Positions 9,514 to 19,983 of a stretch of 53,360 nt of DNA are shown in pieces (position 1 is the first letter of the stretch; the number at the start of each line of letters is the position of its first letter). The stretch lies in contig LJSY01000004.1 of assembly GCA_001314805.1 (NCBI GenBank), positions 1 through 53,360 on the forward strand, given 5' to 3'. This DNA is from Rhodobacteraceae bacterium HLUCCO18. Lineage in GTDB: Bacteria; Pseudomonadota; Alphaproteobacteria; Rhodobacterales; Rhodobacteraceae. Made by a program: the position numbers and the translations under genes. The notes beneath the pieces are model-generated. The model had not been told where the DNA came from. It did not search any database and saw only the letters and a list, made by a program, of their open reading frames with translations.

Positions 9514-10929
9514 ATGTTCCTGAGCGTTTTCGACATCTTCAAGATCGGTGTTGGCCCGTCCTCGTCCCACACGATGGGGCCGATGACGGCGGCCGCGCGG
9601 TTTCTCGACGACCTGCGTTCGGGCCGCGAGAAGGAGCCCGGCGCGGGCGCGCTTGCCGCGCTGGCCTGTTCGCTGCACGGATCGCTCGCCTTCACCGGCA
9701 AGGGCCATGCGACCGACCGGGCCGTGATTCTGGGCCTGTCCGGGTTCGAGCCCGCGACGCTCGATCCCGACCGGGCGGAGGTTCTGGAGGCGGAGGTGCG
9801 CGACACCGGGATGGTTACGCCGCCGGGCCTGCCGCCGCTTCGTTTCGTGCCGGAGACCGACCTGGTGTTCGACTATGGCCCGCCGTTGCCGGGGCATGCC
9901 AACGGGATGATCCTGCGCGCCTTCGACAGCGCCGGGAACCTCTACATGGAGGAGACGTATTATTCGATCGGCGGCGGCTTCGTGATGACGGCACGGGAGC
10001 TTGCGCGCGAGGCCCATGGCGGGGCGGACGCGTTTCACGATGAAAAGGCCGCCGCCGGCTATCCGCATCCCTTCGGCTCGGCCGCCGAGATGCTGGAGAT
10101 GGGCCGCGCCACGGGCAAGACCATCGCCGAGATGAAATGGGCCAACGAGACGGCGGGCGTGTCGCCGTCGGAGGTTCGCCACCGCCTCGACACCGTCTGG
10201 CAGGCGATGGACGACTGCATCGAGCGCGGGCTGCGCATGGAGGGCGAACTGCCCGGCGGCCTGCGCGTGAAGCGGCGCGCCAAGGCGATCCACGAACAGC
10301 TGATCGCCGAGCGCGGTTCGAACCTCGCGCAGCCGCATACGGTCAACGACTGGCTCTCCGTCTATGCCATGGCGGTGAACGAGGAAAACGCCGCGGGGGG
10401 TCGCGTCGTGACCTCGCCCACCAATGGGGCGGCGGGGGTGGTGCCTTCTGTTCTTCGCTACTATCGCGACCATTGCATCGGCGCGACGGAGGAGGGGCGG
10501 CGCATCTTCCTGCTGACCGCCTCGGCCATCGGCGGGCTGATCAAGCACAACGCGTCGATCTCGGGCGCCGAGGTGGGTTGCCAGGGGGAGGTCGGCTCGG
10601 CCTCGGCCATGGCCGCGGCTGGTCTTTGCGCCGCGCTGGGCGGGACCAACGCGCAGATCGAGAACGCCGCCGAGATCGCGCTGGAGCATCACCTCGGCAT
10701 GACCTGCGATCCGGCAGGGGGCCTCGTGCAGGTGCCCTGCATCGAGCGCAACGGGCTGGGCGCGATCAAGGCGGTCTCGGCGGCGTCGCTGGCGCTCAGG
10801 GGCGACGGCACGCATTTCATGCCGCTCGACAATTGCATCGAGGCGATGCGCCAGACCGGGCTCGACATGTCGACGAAGTACAAGGAGACCAGCCAGGGCG
10901 GTCTGGCCGTGAACCTGCCGGAGTGTTGA
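9514..10929 (+). CDS. sdaA: L-serine ammonia-lyase (iron-sulfur type)
   Basis: The 471-residue protein is a single-chain L-serine dehydratase. It opens [19 protein letters not shown], the substrate and allosteric beta-domain signature, and its catalytic half contains [18 protein letters not shown] and cysteines ([16 protein letters not shown]) that ligate an oxygen-sensitive [4Fe-4S] cluster. It converts L-serine to pyruvate and ammonia. I start at the ATG at 9514 because E. coli SdaA begins at the equivalent residue; an ATG four codons earlier (9502) is possible. It is monocistronic and converges with the LacI-type regulator gene. Confidence 0.94.
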   Translation: MFLSVFDIFKIGVGPSSSHTMGPMTAAARFLDDLRSGREKEPGAGALAALACSLHGSLAFTGKGHATDRAVILGLSGFEPATLDPDRAEVLEAEVRDTGMVTPPGLPPLRFVPETDLVFDYGPPLPGHANGMILRAFDSAGNLYMEETYYSIGGGFVMTARELAREAHGGADAFHDEKAAAGYPHPFGSAAEMLEMGRATGKTIAEMKWANETAGVSPSEVRHRLDTVWQAMDDCIERGLRMEGELPGGLRVKRRAKAIHEQLIAERGSNLAQPHTVNDWLSVYAMAVNEENAAGGRVVTSPTNGAAGVVPSVLRYYRDHCIGATEEGRRIFLLTASAIGGLIKHNASISGAEVGCQGEVGSASAMAAAGLCAALGGTNAQIENAAEIALEHHLGMTCDPAGGLVQVPCIERNGLGAIKAVSAASLALRGDGTHFMPLDNCIEAMRQTGLDMSTKYKETSQGGLAVNLPEC

Positions 10930-10979
10930 CTATCGTCGCTGCATGAGAGGGCGGCGGGGTAAGCCTTCCTCGGCGCTCT

Positions 10980-12002
10980 CTACGCGTCCCGAACCGTATC
11001 CCCAGGCAGGAATCGCGGGTCGAGCTTCACCACTTCCTCGGTCAGTTCGTTTGCGGCGATGAGCTCGGCGGCGCGGCGGCCGATCTCGTAGCGCCGGCTG
11101 TCCATGGTGGCGATGCGCAGAGGCAGGCCGTCGAGCACCTCGAAGGAGTTGAACCCCGCCAAGCCGAGCCGGCCCGGGATATCCATGCCCTTTTCGAGAC
11201 AGTAGAGCAGCCCGCCCGCGGCGTTGATGTCGGTGTTGTAATAGAGGAAATCGACCTCCGGGTGCCGGGTCAGGACCTGTTCCGTCATCGCCCGGCCGGT
11301 GCCGAATCCCGAGGCACCGTCGTAGAAACATTCCTCCACCGCAGTCAGTCCCGCCTCGGCTAGCCCCTCGCGGAACCCCTTGAGGCGCTTCTGTGCCCGG
11401 TGGTCGGCGTTCGAAGAGGAGCCCAGATAGGCGATCTTCCGGTAGCCGCGTTTCGCGATCTCGCGCGCCATGTCGCGGCCGGCGGAGACATGGCTGATGC
11501 CCACGGCCGCGGCGACGGGGTCCCCGTCGACATCCATGACCTCCACCACGGGGATGCCGGCATTGGCCATCATGGCGCGCGCGGCGTCGGTATGCTCCAG
11601 CCCCGCCACGATCAGGCCCGAGGGTCGCCAGGACAGCATCTCGTAGATCACGTGTTCCTCGTGCGCGGCGTCGTATTTCGAGGTGCCCACGACCGGCTGA
11701 AGCGGCGTGTGGTCGAGAACCGAGCCGATGCCGTGCAGCACGTCGGGGAACACCATGTTCGACAGCGACGGGATCACGACGCCCACGAGGTTCACACGGT
11801 TCGAGGCCAGCGCGCCGGCGATCTTGTTTGGTACGTAGCCGAGGCTGCGCGCGGCGGCGAAGACGCGGTCGCGGGTCTTTTCGGACACATCTCCGCGCTG
11901 CCGCAGGACGCGGCTTACGGTCATTTCCGACACGCCCGCCGCTTCGGCAACGTCGCGAAGCGTCATCTGAGGCTTGCCGTCGAAGGGATTGCGTCCGCGC
12001 AA
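10980..12002 (-). CDS. LacI-family transcriptional regulator
   Basis: The protein has the LacI N-terminal helix-turn-helix (MTLRDVAEAAGVSEMTVSRVLR, quoted in part: DVAEAAGVSEMTVSRVL), a hinge helix (NKIAGALASNRVNLVGVVIP) and a periplasmic-binding-protein-like effector domain. Overall it is most like gluconate-type GntR regulators. The listed start is a TTG at 12002, giving 340 residues with a short N-terminal extension. The ATG at 11966 lies directly before the helix-turn-helix and is equally plausible; neither has a clear ribosome-binding site. No sugar genes are adjacent, so its target is probably elsewhere. Confidence 0.9.
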   Translation of the reverse strand: MRGRNPFDGKPQMTLRDVAEAAGVSEMTVSRVLRQRGDVSEKTRDRVFAAARSLGYVPNKIAGALASNRVNLVGVVIPSLSNMVFPDVLHGIGSVLDHTPLQPVVGTSKYDAAHEEHVIYEMLSWRPSGLIVAGLEHTDAARAMMANAGIPVVEVMDVDGDPVAAAVGISHVSAGRDMAREIAKRGYRKIAYLGSSSNADHRAQKRLKGFREGLAEAGLTAVEECFYDGASGFGTGRAMTEQVLTRHPEVDFLYYNTDINAAGGLLYCLEKGMDIPGRLGLAGFNSFEVLDGLPLRIATMDSRRYEIGRRAAELIAANELTEEVVKLDPRFLPGDTVRDA

Positions 12003-12120
12003 ATCTGGGGTTCCGGAACAGGAGCGTTGCAGACTTGATACGCTGCGCCGCCGCGTCGCCGCAACCCGGAGCTTGGCCGGTGTTGCGTCACCGCGCCAAA
12101 TGGACCAGAACGACAGGCGT

Positions 12121-12197
12121 GGCCCCGTGGCTCAACTGGATAGAGCAATCCCCTCCTAAGGGATAGGTTGCAGGTTCGAGTCCTGCCGGGGTCACCA
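12121..12197 (+). tRNA. tRNA-Arg (anticodon CCT), CCA encoded
   Basis: A complete cloverleaf is visible: acceptor GGCCCCG/CGGGGTC (one G-T pair), D-arm with GGA, anticodon arm ATCCC-CTCCTAA-GGGAT giving anticodon CCT, and T-arm GCAGG-TTCGAGT-CCTGC, followed by A and an encoded CCA. It decodes AGG. Confidence 0.97.
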
Positions 12198-12416
12198 TGG
12201 AACACCTGCGGATATCGGGTTTCGAAGGTGGGCGCGCCGCGTCCCACGGCCTTTCGCGATCAGCCATTTTCCAAAAGACCCGGCAACCGCACCGCGCTGC
12301 CGGCCGGAGGCATGCCTGGGAAAGCCGAAAAATGTAAGCGCGGCCGCCCGCGTCTTAACCGTTTCGTGGCGTTTCTGTCCCACGGTGCGCCCGGATTGAG
12401 TTAGAGGCGGCGAGCA

Positions 12417-13940
12417 ATGGACCATCTGGCGCGAAAAATCGAGCAGTTCGATCTTGGAGGGGAGCAGGCCGCGTTGCTCGCCCGGGCCGGTGAAATCCTG
12501 ATCCCGAGGCTCGATCAGATCCTCAAGGATTTCTACGCGCGCGCCCTTGCGGATCCGGTGTCGAAGGTCTTCTTCAAGGATGACGGGCGGGTGGATTTCG
12601 CACGGAGCGCGCAGAAGAAACACTGGACCCGCCTTCTGTCGGGGGAGCTTGGCGAAGGCTATGCGGCGTCGGTGGATCGCATCGGGCGAACCCATGCGCG
12701 CATCAACCTTCCGCTGGATGTCTACATGTCGGCCTACGCGCTGTCGTCGGGACAGCTGCTCGGCATGCCGGTCGACGCCTCGCAGGGCCGCATGTTCCGG
12801 CGCGGCAGCGGTACGTCAGGCCTGGTCGAGGTCGTCAGCCGGGCCTTCGCGTTCGACATCGAACAGGTGACCACGGTGGCTTTCGCCGTCTGGGGGGAGG
12901 AACAGGAGCTCGCCCTGAAATACCTGAACATGGCGATCGACGCCATGGCGGAGGGCGATCTTTCCCTGCGCGTCCCGTCCCCCGAGGAAAGCGATTATCC
13001 GGCCGCCTACGAAGCCCAGCGACGGAAGATGAACGCGGCCGCGGAAAACCTGGGTTCGATCGTGACACAGGTCACGCAGTCCATGAACCGCATGCTGGAA
13101 AGCGTCGATCGGGTGAACGGATCCGCCGACGACCTGTCGCAGCGTACGAACAGCCAGGCCGCATCGCTGGAGCAGACCGCGGCCGCCATGGAAGAGATCA
13201 CGGCAAGCATCAAGCAGTCCGCCCTGGCCACCCAGAGATCCAACGAGGTCGCCCAATCCGCCCGCGCCGAGATGGAGCGAAGTGCCGATATCGTCGGACA
13301 GACCGCCACCGCGATGGAAGGCATCCGGAAATCGTCCGAGCAGATCTCCCGCATCACCGGGCTGATCGACGACATCGCGTTCCAGACCAATCTTCTGGCC
13401 CTCAATGCCGGCGTTGAAGCCGCGCGCGCGGGCGAGGCCGGTCGCGGCTTTGCGGTGGTGGCGGGCGAGGTCCGGACTCTCGCCGCGAACTCCTCGGAAG
13501 CCGCGAAGGAAATCAAGGACCTGATCGCCGCGAGCAGCCGGCAGGTCGAGGACGGCGTCAAGCTGGTCGCGGCGGCCCGGGCCTCGCTCGAGGACCTCGG
13601 CGGCAGTTTCGAACAGGTCGCGAGCCTGTCGTCCGAGGTCTCGACAGCCAGCGATGAGCAATCCCGCGGCCTGGGTGAAGTCAACACGAGCGTCGCGACG
13701 CTGGACGGCATCACCCAGCAGAATGCCTCGATGGTGGAACAGACGAATGACCAGATGCGGAAGCTCAGCGACCATGCGAATGCGCTCAAGTCCCTGCTGG
13801 CGGGTCTCAGGCCGGGCGATGCGCCGATCTCGAACGCAGCGACGGGTATGAAGATCGAGCCACGGGTCGTAGCGTTCGGGGGGGTCCTGAATAAACAGCA
13901 TGGCGAACGGGATGCGAAAGTCGCCTGGAGAGAGTTCTGA
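12417..13940 (+). CDS. Globin-coupled methyl-accepting chemotaxis protein (HemAT-like aerotaxis receptor)
   Basis: The 507-residue protein has no transmembrane segment. Residues 1 to about 160 form a protoglobin-like sensor; His93 in [13 protein letters not shown] is the likely haem ligand. A HAMP-like stretch (about 165-215) leads into the long coiled-coil signalling domain with the conserved tip [20 protein letters not shown] and [15 protein letters not shown]. The C-terminus AWREF resembles the pentapeptide tether that recruits CheR or CheB. It would sense oxygen or another gas in the cytoplasm and control CheA. The start is supported by GAGGCGGCGAGCA. No other chemotaxis gene is nearby. 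Confidence 0.9.
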   Translation: MDHLARKIEQFDLGGEQAALLARAGEILIPRLDQILKDFYARALADPVSKVFFKDDGRVDFARSAQKKHWTRLLSGELGEGYAASVDRIGRTHARINLPLDVYMSAYALSSGQLLGMPVDASQGRMFRRGSGTSGLVEVVSRAFAFDIEQVTTVAFAVWGEEQELALKYLNMAIDAMAEGDLSLRVPSPEESDYPAAYEAQRRKMNAAAENLGSIVTQVTQSMNRMLESVDRVNGSADDLSQRTNSQAASLEQTAAAMEEITASIKQSALATQRSNEVAQSARAEMERSADIVGQTATAMEGIRKSSEQISRITGLIDDIAFQTNLLALNAGVEAARAGEAGRGFAVVAGEVRTLAANSSEAAKEIKDLIAASSRQVEDGVKLVAAARASLEDLGGSFEQVASLSSEVSTASDEQSRGLGEVNTSVATLDGITQQNASMVEQTNDQMRKLSDHANALKSLLAGLRPGDAPISNAATGMKIEPRVVAFGGVLNKQHGERDAKVAWREF

Positions 13941-14091
13941 TATCCATGCGCCAGAGCCCATAGCAACACCAGGACACCGCGGTCGCGGCGCTTCCGACCG
14001 ATCCCGTCACCGTCCGGAACGCGAAAGACGAGGTGGCCGCAGAAGCACCGGCAGAGGCGGACGACCCCCTCAGCCCCGCATCGGGGATGCG

Positions 14092-14859
14092 TCAGGCGCC
14101 GTCGGCCACGAACACCTCGGTTCCCCATGACCTGCACGCGGTCTGCAGTTTCTCGGGCAAGGGCCGATCCGAGAAAACCGCCTCGACATCGGCGAGCGAG
14201 CAGATGCGCGCGGGCGCCGAGCGGTGCAGCTTCGAGTGATCGGCCACCAGAAGCGGGGCGCGCGCCTGCGCGATGATGGTCTGGCTGACGCCCACCTCCT
14301 GGATGTCGTAGTCCAGCACGTCGCCATCCTCGTCCAGCGCGGAACAGCCTATGACGGCATAGTCGAACTTGAAGCTGCGGATCGCCTTTACGGTCATCGT
14401 GCCGATCAGGCCGCCATCGCCGCGCCGCACTGTGCCGCCGGTGACGACGACCTCGCACTCGGAATTGCCGGCGAGCGTGTTGGCGATGTTCATGTTGTTG
14501 GTGATCACCAACAGGTTCCTGTGGTGGCGCAGCTCGGCCGCCACCGCCTCGGTGCTGGTGCCGATGTTGAGAAAAACCGAGCAGTCATCGGGGATCTTCG
14601 AGGCGCAGAGCCGCGCGATCGCCGCCTTCTCCGCGACGAGATGACGGCGGCGATCGTCATAGGCGAGGTTCGCGGTGCCCGAGGCGACGATCGCGCCGCC
14701 ATGGACCCGGTCGAGACGCCCCGCGCTGTCCAGTTCGGTCAGATCCCGGCGGATGGTCTGCACCGTGACGCCGAAGCGCCGGGCCAGGTCCTCTACCTCG
14801 ACCTTGCCCTCGCGCCGGGCGATGTCGAGGATCTCCACCTGCCGAAAGGAGCTTTTCAT
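14092..14859 (-). CDS. DeoR/GlpR-family transcriptional regulator
   Basis: The 255-residue protein has an N-terminal DeoR helix-turn-helix (ILDIARREGKVEVEDLARRF, then GVTVQTIRRDL; residues 10-40) and a C-terminal sugar-phosphate sensor domain with FLNIGTST and VITNNMNIA. It most resembles GlpR-type repressors. The ATG at 14859 has GGGGGAC upstream; the frame is open further but without family sequence. It is divergent from a flavoprotein gene, and the gap holds two direct repeats that could be its operator. Confidence 0.9.
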   Translation of the reverse strand: MKSSFRQVEILDIARREGKVEVEDLARRFGVTVQTIRRDLTELDSAGRLDRVHGGAIVASGTANLAYDDRRRHLVAEKAAIARLCASKIPDDCSVFLNIGTSTEAVAAELRHHRNLLVITNNMNIANTLAGNSECEVVVTGGTVRRGDGGLIGTMTVKAIRSFKFDYAVIGCSALDEDGDVLDYDIQEVGVSQTIIAQARAPLLVADHSKLHRSAPARICSLADVEAVFSDRPLPEKLQTACRSWGTEVFVADGA

Positions 14860-14927
14860 GCCGTCCCCCTGGCGATCACGCCGAAACCCGCGCAGCGTGT
14901 CGTCGCGTGCCGTGCCCGTCAATCGCT

Positions 14928-14960
14928 TTCGGTTTCGCCCCAACCATGTTCGGTTTCGCC
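14928..14960. promoter_or_regulatory. Pair of direct repeats, candidate DeoR/GlpR operator
   Basis: TTCGGTTTCGCC occurs at 14928-14939 and again at 14949-14960, start to start exactly 21 bp, or two helical turns, so both copies face the same side of the DNA. GlpR-type proteins of alphaproteobacteria are known to use TTTCG-like repeats. The site lies 69 bp upstream of the regulator start and 78 bp upstream of the flavoprotein start. Confidence 0.55.
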
Positions 14961-15037
14961 GCATGGAAAACGGGCCCAAGGGACAACATCTTGGCGGTAC
15001 GGCCGGATCGGCGGGCGAGACGGGGCGGCGGACGTAA

Positions 15038-16222
15038 ATGGCGGAACGGGACTACGACGCGATCGTCCTCGGAGCAGGGGGCGCGGGACTGATGGCGGCG
15101 GCGACAGCCGGACAGGCCGGGGCGCGCGTGCTCCTGATCGACCACGCCGAGAAACCGGGCAAGAAGATCCTCATTTCGGGCGGCGGGCGGTGCAACTTCA
15201 CCAATACCGGGACCGGGCCGGAGAACTTTCTCTCGGAAAATCCGCATTTCGCGAAATCGGCGCTCAGCCGTTACACCCAGTGGGACTTTCTCGGCCTCGT
15301 CGAGCGTCACGGCATCGCCTGGCACGAAAAGACGCTCGGGCAGCTGTTCTGCGACGGTTCCGCCCGGCAGATCGTCGCCATGCTGCTGGAGGAATGCAAC
15401 CGGGGCGGCGTCGAGATCCGGCTTTCCACGCCCGTCGGCGAGATCGGCCATGCCGACGGGCGGTTCCGCGTGGCGGGCGCCACGGCGCCCCGGCTGGTGA
15501 TCGCGACGGGCGGGCCATCGATCCCCAAGATGGGCGCGACAGGCGTGGCTTACGACATCGCGCGGCGCTTCGGCCTTGATGTGGTGACGCCGCGCCCGGC
15601 GCTGGTGCCCTTCACGCTCGGGGAGGAGGACGCGCTTTTCAAGGCCATTCCGGGCGTGGCCTTTCCCGCCACTGCCCGCGTGCGCGACGTCGCCTTCGAG
15701 GAGGCCGCGCTTTTCACGCACAGGGGGCTGTCGGGTCCGGCGATCCTCCAGGTCTCTTCTTACTGGGCGCCCGGTGATCCCGTGTCTCTCTGCGTCCTGC
15801 CTGACGCGGCCGGGGTCCTGCGAGCCGCACGACAGGAGATGCCGCGCGCGCACCTGAAGGCCGCGCTCTCCCGTCACGTGCCGGCCCGTCTTGCCGACGC
15901 GCTTTCGGCGCGCATCGGGCTGACGCGGGAGCTCGGCAATTGTTCGGATGCCGACCTCGATGCGGCGGCCGATGTCCTGACGGCCCTCAGGTTTCGGCCG
16001 ACGGGCACCGAAGGCTATGCCAAGGCCGAGGTGACGGCAGGCGGCATCTCCACCGCCGCGCTGTCGTCCAGGACGATGGAGGCGCGCGCCGTCCCCGGGC
16101 TTTACGTCATCGGAGAGGCCGTCGACGTCACGGGCTGGCTTGGCGGCTACAACTTCCAGTGGGCCTGGTCCTCGGGCGTGGCGGCGGGTCTCGACATCGC
16201 GGAGCGCGTCGTTCGGGCATGA
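15038..16222 (+). CDS. BaiN/HI0933-family NAD(P)/FAD-dependent oxidoreductase
   Basis: The 394-residue flavoprotein starts with the dinucleotide-binding motif VLGAGGAG (residues 10-17) and the family signature ISGGGRCNFTNTG (about 45-57). It ends with GLYVIGEAVDVTGWLGGYN and QWAWSSG, which cradle FAD. These are diagnostic of the YhiN/HI0933/BaiN family. Members reduce diverse substrates; the role here is unknown. It is more canonical than the paralogue at 1039-2241, which belongs to a different branch. It is transcribed divergently from the DeoR-family gene and may be its target. Confidence 0.9.
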   Translation: MAERDYDAIVLGAGGAGLMAAATAGQAGARVLLIDHAEKPGKKILISGGGRCNFTNTGTGPENFLSENPHFAKSALSRYTQWDFLGLVERHGIAWHEKTLGQLFCDGSARQIVAMLLEECNRGGVEIRLSTPVGEIGHADGRFRVAGATAPRLVIATGGPSIPKMGATGVAYDIARRFGLDVVTPRPALVPFTLGEEDALFKAIPGVAFPATARVRDVAFEEAALFTHRGLSGPAILQVSSYWAPGDPVSLCVLPDAAGVLRAARQEMPRAHLKAALSRHVPARLADALSARIGLTRELGNCSDADLDAAADVLTALRFRPTGTEGYAKAEVTAGGISTAALSSRTMEARAVPGLYVIGEAVDVTGWLGGYNFQWAWSSGVAAGLDIAERVVRA

Positions 16223-16635
16223 TCTGCCCGACCGAGGCGTTCGGCGCATGGGTCCGACCTGCGATCGTCCGGGGCCGTGCCGCCTTGTTTTCCCGATGAA
16301 CCTCCCGGTTGGTTTCGCCCGGTTTCAAGCGTCTTCTTCCGGGCCTCGCCGCGCGGTCTGCTTCGCCCGGTCCGGCAAGGGCGAGGACCCCGAACATCGA
16401 TGCGCAGGTGTCCGAGAAAAACTCCCGGTCCGGGTCGTTCGAGGTGTTGGCGAAGGGAAGTGCCTGTATCCTCGGGTTCGAGTTGGCTTGTCATGGCGCT
16501 TGAACAAAAACCGGGCGAACCGGCACCCCGGACCTGGACAGAAGGACCACCTGCCGCCAGTTTGGCGATCGGTCAGACCATTGGCCGGATCGAGGGGGCT
16601 TGTTTCATTGGCGAAGGGAAACGCCGGCGGGCCCG
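16223..16635. other. Intergenic region with no recognisable gene
   Basis: These 413 bp separate the convergent flavoprotein and ABC permease genes. Short open frames exist on both strands but lack ribosome-binding sites and coding character. Several short GC-rich inverted repeats are present, none followed by a T-run. I see no RNA gene, IS end or attachment site. Confidence 0.55.
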
Positions 16636-18207
16636 TCACTCGGCCGTGGCCATGCCCATGCGGCGCAGGACGCGTCGCTCCACGATGACGACGAGCTGGT
16701 AGAACAGAACGGACAGGATCACAGAGACCGAAGCGACTGTCCAGATCATGCCGTAGTCGAGATAGCCGCGCGATTGGTTCAGCAGGTTGCCGAGACCTTT
16801 CCCGGTCGCCAGCCACTCCGCGATCATGACACCGAGAAGCGCGCGCGGCACGGTCAGGCGGGTGGCCGCGAACAGGTAGGGGAGCGATGCCGGGATCGTC
16901 ACCATGCCGATTTCCCGCCAACGTCCCGCCCCGTAGGCGCGCGGCAATTCCTCGGCGCTGCGCGGCACCAGCGCGATGCCCTGCGCAAGCGTCACGAAGG
17001 CCGGGAAGAACGTCACCGAGATGGTCACCCAGAGCGTCAGCGAGGGCCCCCGCCCGAGAATGAGCACGAGAAGCGGGGTCAGGGCGACAAGCGGCATCGT
17101 CTGCGTGATGAGCGCCACCGGCATGAAGGCCTCGATCGCCCTAGGAAAAACCTTCGACGCGATCGCCAGCGCGAAGGCGAAGCCCAGGCCCGCCAGCATG
17201 CCCGCCAAGGTGATCGGCAGGGTCTCGGCCAGGGCCGCGAGAAGGCGCGCCTGCGCCATCTCGGCCGTGCGTGCGAAGAACAGGTAGTCGATGACCCCCA
17301 GGGGCGTTTTCGCGATGAGGTCCGGCACCCCCGTGAGGCGGATGAACGCCCACCACATCAGGAACGGAAGGCCGACCGCGCCGGCGGCCAGCATGACCCG
17401 CGCCGCGCGGCTGCCGGTTTGCGCGGGCGCTTCGGGGATGGCGCTGTTGAGTGTCACGGCCCGCGTGGCCCCGACCAGGCGCCGGGACAAGAGCGCGAAG
17501 GCGCCGTAGCTCAGCCCCGCGATCAGGGTCGCCACCAGCCCGATCCCCCATAGCCGGTCGGGCTCACCCCGGCCGAGCGAGCCAAGCAGATAGGCCCCGA
17601 GGCCCCAGCGCCCGCCGCCGCCGAATTCCGCGAGTATGGCGCCGAGAACGGCATTGGGGGCGGCGACCCGGAGGCCCGCCATGATCGACGGCAGCGCACC
17701 GCGGAAGAGCACGAGGCGCAGCGCGTCCCGGCGCGAGCCGCCATAGGCGCGGATCAGGTCCGTCGCCCGGCTGTCGGCCTGGCTGAGGCCGATCACGGTC
17801 GCCGTCATGGTCACGAAGTAGACCCCGAGCGCCGCCAGCACGATGCGCGGCGCCATGCCCGAGAGCGTCAGGACGAGGATCGGAGCGATGGCGATCGGCG
17901 GCAATGCGAAGACGGCGATGTTGACGCCCCGGAAAAGCCTGAGCGCCGTGGGCGACAGCGCAAAGATCACACCCGCCGCGATGGCGATGACGTTGCCGAT
18001 GACGAAGCCGGCGCCGGAGGCCGCGAGCGTCGCCCAGATATGCCTCGGATAATCGGCGCGGTCCTCCCACAGACGCAGGAGGATCTCGGTGATCCCCGGA
18101 AGTGCCCCGCCGGCCACGAGGTCGAGCCGGCCGACGATCTCCCACAAGGCCAGAAGGATCGCGGCGTTTCGCAGGCCGCTCCAGGGCAGCCGCGCCTCAC
18201 CCGCCAT
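16636..18207 (-). CDS. ABC transporter permease, two permease domains fused in one chain
   Basis: At 523 residues this is twice the usual size for a SsuC/ThiX/TauC-type permease because two BPD_transp_1 domains are joined head to tail. Each half has several membrane helices and an EAA coupling loop: [20 protein letters not shown] with [11 protein letters not shown] in the first, and [20 protein letters not shown] with [13 protein letters not shown] in the second. One chain can therefore supply the whole membrane pore. The ATG at 18207 overlaps the ATPase stop by 11 bp. It is the last gene of the cluster. Confidence 0.92.
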   Translation of the reverse strand: MAGEARLPWSGLRNAAILLALWEIVGRLDLVAGGALPGITEILLRLWEDRADYPRHIWATLAASGAGFVIGNVIAIAAGVIFALSPTALRLFRGVNIAVFALPPIAIAPILVLTLSGMAPRIVLAALGVYFVTMTATVIGLSQADSRATDLIRAYGGSRRDALRLVLFRGALPSIMAGLRVAAPNAVLGAILAEFGGGGRWGLGAYLLGSLGRGEPDRLWGIGLVATLIAGLSYGAFALLSRRLVGATRAVTLNSAIPEAPAQTGSRAARVMLAAGAVGLPFLMWWAFIRLTGVPDLIAKTPLGVIDYLFFARTAEMAQARLLAALAETLPITLAGMLAGLGFAFALAIASKVFPRAIEAFMPVALITQTMPLVALTPLLVLILGRGPSLTLWVTISVTFFPAFVTLAQGIALVPRSAEELPRAYGAGRWREIGMVTIPASLPYLFAATRLTVPRALLGVMIAEWLATGKGLGNLLNQSRGYLDYGMIWTVASVSVILSVLFYQLVVIVERRVLRRMGMATAE

Positions 18208-18967
18208 GCAGCACCCCGGCGATGCGGTCGCAGGTCTCGTGAAACGCGGGATCGGAGAAAAGCCGGGGCTGGCGTGGCCGTTCGAAGGGGATCTCGACAA
18301 TGTCGACGATCCGCCCCGGCCCGGCATGCATGACGACGACACGGTCTGCCAGGAACACGGCCTCGTCGATCCCGTGGGTCACCAGTAGCGCGGTGGAGCC
18401 GCTTTCGTTCCAGATGCGCTGAAGCTCGAGGTTCATCTGGCGACGCAGGATCTGGTCGAGCGCGCCGAAGGGCTCGTCCATGAACAGGACCCGCGGATGG
18501 GTGGCAAGCGCCCGCGCGATGGCCACGCGTTGCCGCATGCCGCCCGAAAGCTCGCCCGGAAGGGCATTCTCGAACCCCTTGAGGCCGACGAGGTCGATCA
18601 GATGCGCAACATGCTCGGAGGCGGCGGACAGCGGCCGGCGCAGGACCTCCAGCGGCACCTCGACATTGCGCCGGACGCTGCGCCACGGAAGCAGCGCGGC
18701 GTCCTGAAAGGCGATCCCCGTCAACCCGTCGCGGGCGGCGTCAAGCGGTGCCTTGCCCGCGATGCGGACCTCGCCCGCGTCGGGTGCCTCGAGCCCCATG
18801 GCGATGCGCATCGCCGTCGACTTGCCGCAGCCCGAAGGGCCGATGATCGCTGTAAAGGACCCTTGCGGGCAGGTCAGGTTGACGTCGCGCAAGGCCTCGA
18901 CCACCCTGCCCCGCCCGGTGAAGGTCTTGCAGACCCCGGACAGGGCGATCCCATCCGGGGCCGTCAT
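18197..18967 (-). CDS. ABC transporter ATP-binding protein (nitrate/sulfonate/thiamin-precursor type)
   Basis: The 256-residue ATPase has Walker [10 protein letters not shown] (43-51), Q-loop FQDAALLPW, signature LSGGMRQR (140-147), Walker B with FMDEP (162-166) and H-loop [10 protein letters not shown]. It belongs to the SsuB/TauB/ThiZ group that pairs with NMT1/THI5-type binding proteins. Its start overlaps the binding-protein stop (TGATG) and its end overlaps the permease start, so the three are translationally coupled. The upstream in-frame extension is not used because family sequence begins at MTAPDG. Confidence 0.94.
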   Translation of the reverse strand: MTAPDGIALSGVCKTFTGRGRVVEALRDVNLTCPQGSFTAIIGPSGCGKSTAMRIAMGLEAPDAGEVRIAGKAPLDAARDGLTGIAFQDAALLPWRSVRRNVEVPLEVLRRPLSAASEHVAHLIDLVGLKGFENALPGELSGGMRQRVAIARALATHPRVLFMDEPFGALDQILRRQMNLELQRIWNESGSTALLVTHGIDEAVFLADRVVVMHAGPGRIVDIVEIPFERPRQPRLFSDPAFHETCDRIAGVLHGG

Positions 18968-19941
18968 CAGATCTCCTCGAGGAGGGTCGTGTCGAACATG
19001 TCGCGGCTGCCGACGATGCCGACCTCGCCGAGGGCGCTGAGATTCGCCTCGATGTCGTCCTCGCTCATGGAAAGATAGCCGTCCGGGTGCTCCATCAGCG
19101 GCGCCTGCGCGTTGTTGAAGAAAAGCTCGTTCTCGATGGTGCGGCCCGTGCCGGCGAACCACGTGTCGGCCCAGCGCGGCGGCCAGAGGTTCGGGTCCTC
19201 GAAATTCACGTCCCAGCCGCGCCGCGAGGCCCTGAGCCAGCCGACCAGCATGTCGCGCTTCTCGGCCAGAACCTCCTCCGTCACGACCACGGTGTCGTTG
19301 TAGATGGTGAAGCCGTAATCGTAGAGCAGGAAGGACACCGCCTCCACGCCCTGCTGGCTGATGGTGTAGGGGACGTTCGTCGTGAAATCGAGGCTCGCGT
19401 CGATCTCGCCCTGGATCAGCGGGGTCGGGTCGTAGGCATAGGGGACGATGTTCACCTGTGCCGGATCGATCCCGTTGATCTGGAGCATCGCATTGACCGA
19501 GATGACGTTGACCGGCGGAACGGCGAGAGTCTTTCCGACAAGGTCCTGCGGCGTCAGGATCGGGTTCGAGGCCAGAGAAACCACGCCGATCGGGTTTTTC
19601 TGATACTGGGCGCCGATGATCTTGAACGGCGCGCCCTGTTCCACGATGGCGCGGATCGTCGTGTCGGGCGTGGTCAGCGCAAGGTCGGCGCGGCCGGCGA
19701 TGATCGTGCTTTCGGGGATCACGTCGGGACCGCCCGGAAGATAGGTCAGGTCGATGCCTTCCTCGGCGTAATAGCCTTCATCGATGCCGATGAAGTATCC
19801 GGCGAATTCGGCATCGTTGATCCAGGCGGCCTGCATGGTGAAAGGCGTCGATGCATTGGCCGGGCGCCAGGGCATCGCGGCGGATGCGCCGAGGGCGGCG
19901 GAGGTTCCGAGAAAGCGGCGTCGGTTCAGTCTGAGGCTCAT
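18967..19941 (-). CDS. ABC transporter substrate-binding protein, NMT1/THI5-like, Tat-exported
   Basis: The 324-residue precursor carries a twin-arginine signal (NRRRFLG at 6-12 with an Ala-rich core, cleaved near residue 30). The mature domain opens [19 protein letters not shown] and [17 protein letters not shown], typical of NMT1/THI5-like proteins such as ThiY, which binds formylaminopyrimidine, and of other aromatic-ring binders. [14 protein letters not shown] is the ligand-cleft region. The exact ligand cannot be read from sequence. It leads the transport genes, 42 bp behind the cyclo-ligase paralogue. Confidence 0.9.
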   Translation of the reverse strand: MSLRLNRRRFLGTSAALGASAAMPWRPANASTPFTMQAAWINDAEFAGYFIGIDEGYYAEEGIDLTYLPGGPDVIPESTIIAGRADLALTTPDTTIRAIVEQGAPFKIIGAQYQKNPIGVVSLASNPILTPQDLVGKTLAVPPVNVISVNAMLQINGIDPAQVNIVPYAYDPTPLIQGEIDASLDFTTNVPYTISQQGVEAVSFLLYDYGFTIYNDTVVVTEEVLAEKRDMLVGWLRASRRGWDVNFEDPNLWPPRWADTWFAGTGRTIENELFFNNAQAPLMEHPDGYLSMSEDDIEANLSALGEVGIVGSRDMFDTTLLEEI

Positions 19942-19983
19942 GGGAGGGCTCCTCTGGTTGCGGGTTTCGGGTGGACAGGCGGG

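Noticed and set aside
10930-10979. Inverted repeat between sdaA and the lacI-type gene as a bidirectional terminator
   Set aside because: Arms around AGAGGGC and GCGCTCTCT pair only imperfectly and no T-run follows on either strand.
12340-12416. TTAACC upstream of the globin-coupled receptor as a CtrA site
   Set aside because: Only one half-site is visible; the second TTAA at the required spacing is missing.
13941-14091. Coding-like frame (PTDPVTVRNAKDEVAAEAPA) between the chemoreceptor and deoR
   Set aside because: It has no start codon, is preceded by a stop shortly upstream and runs into deoR on the other strand. Too short to call even a remnant.
16277-16702. 141-codon plus-strand frame in the gap before the ABC permease
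   Set aside because: It runs into the permease coding region on the other strand, and its arginine- and proline-rich composition is typical of non-coding GC-rich frames.
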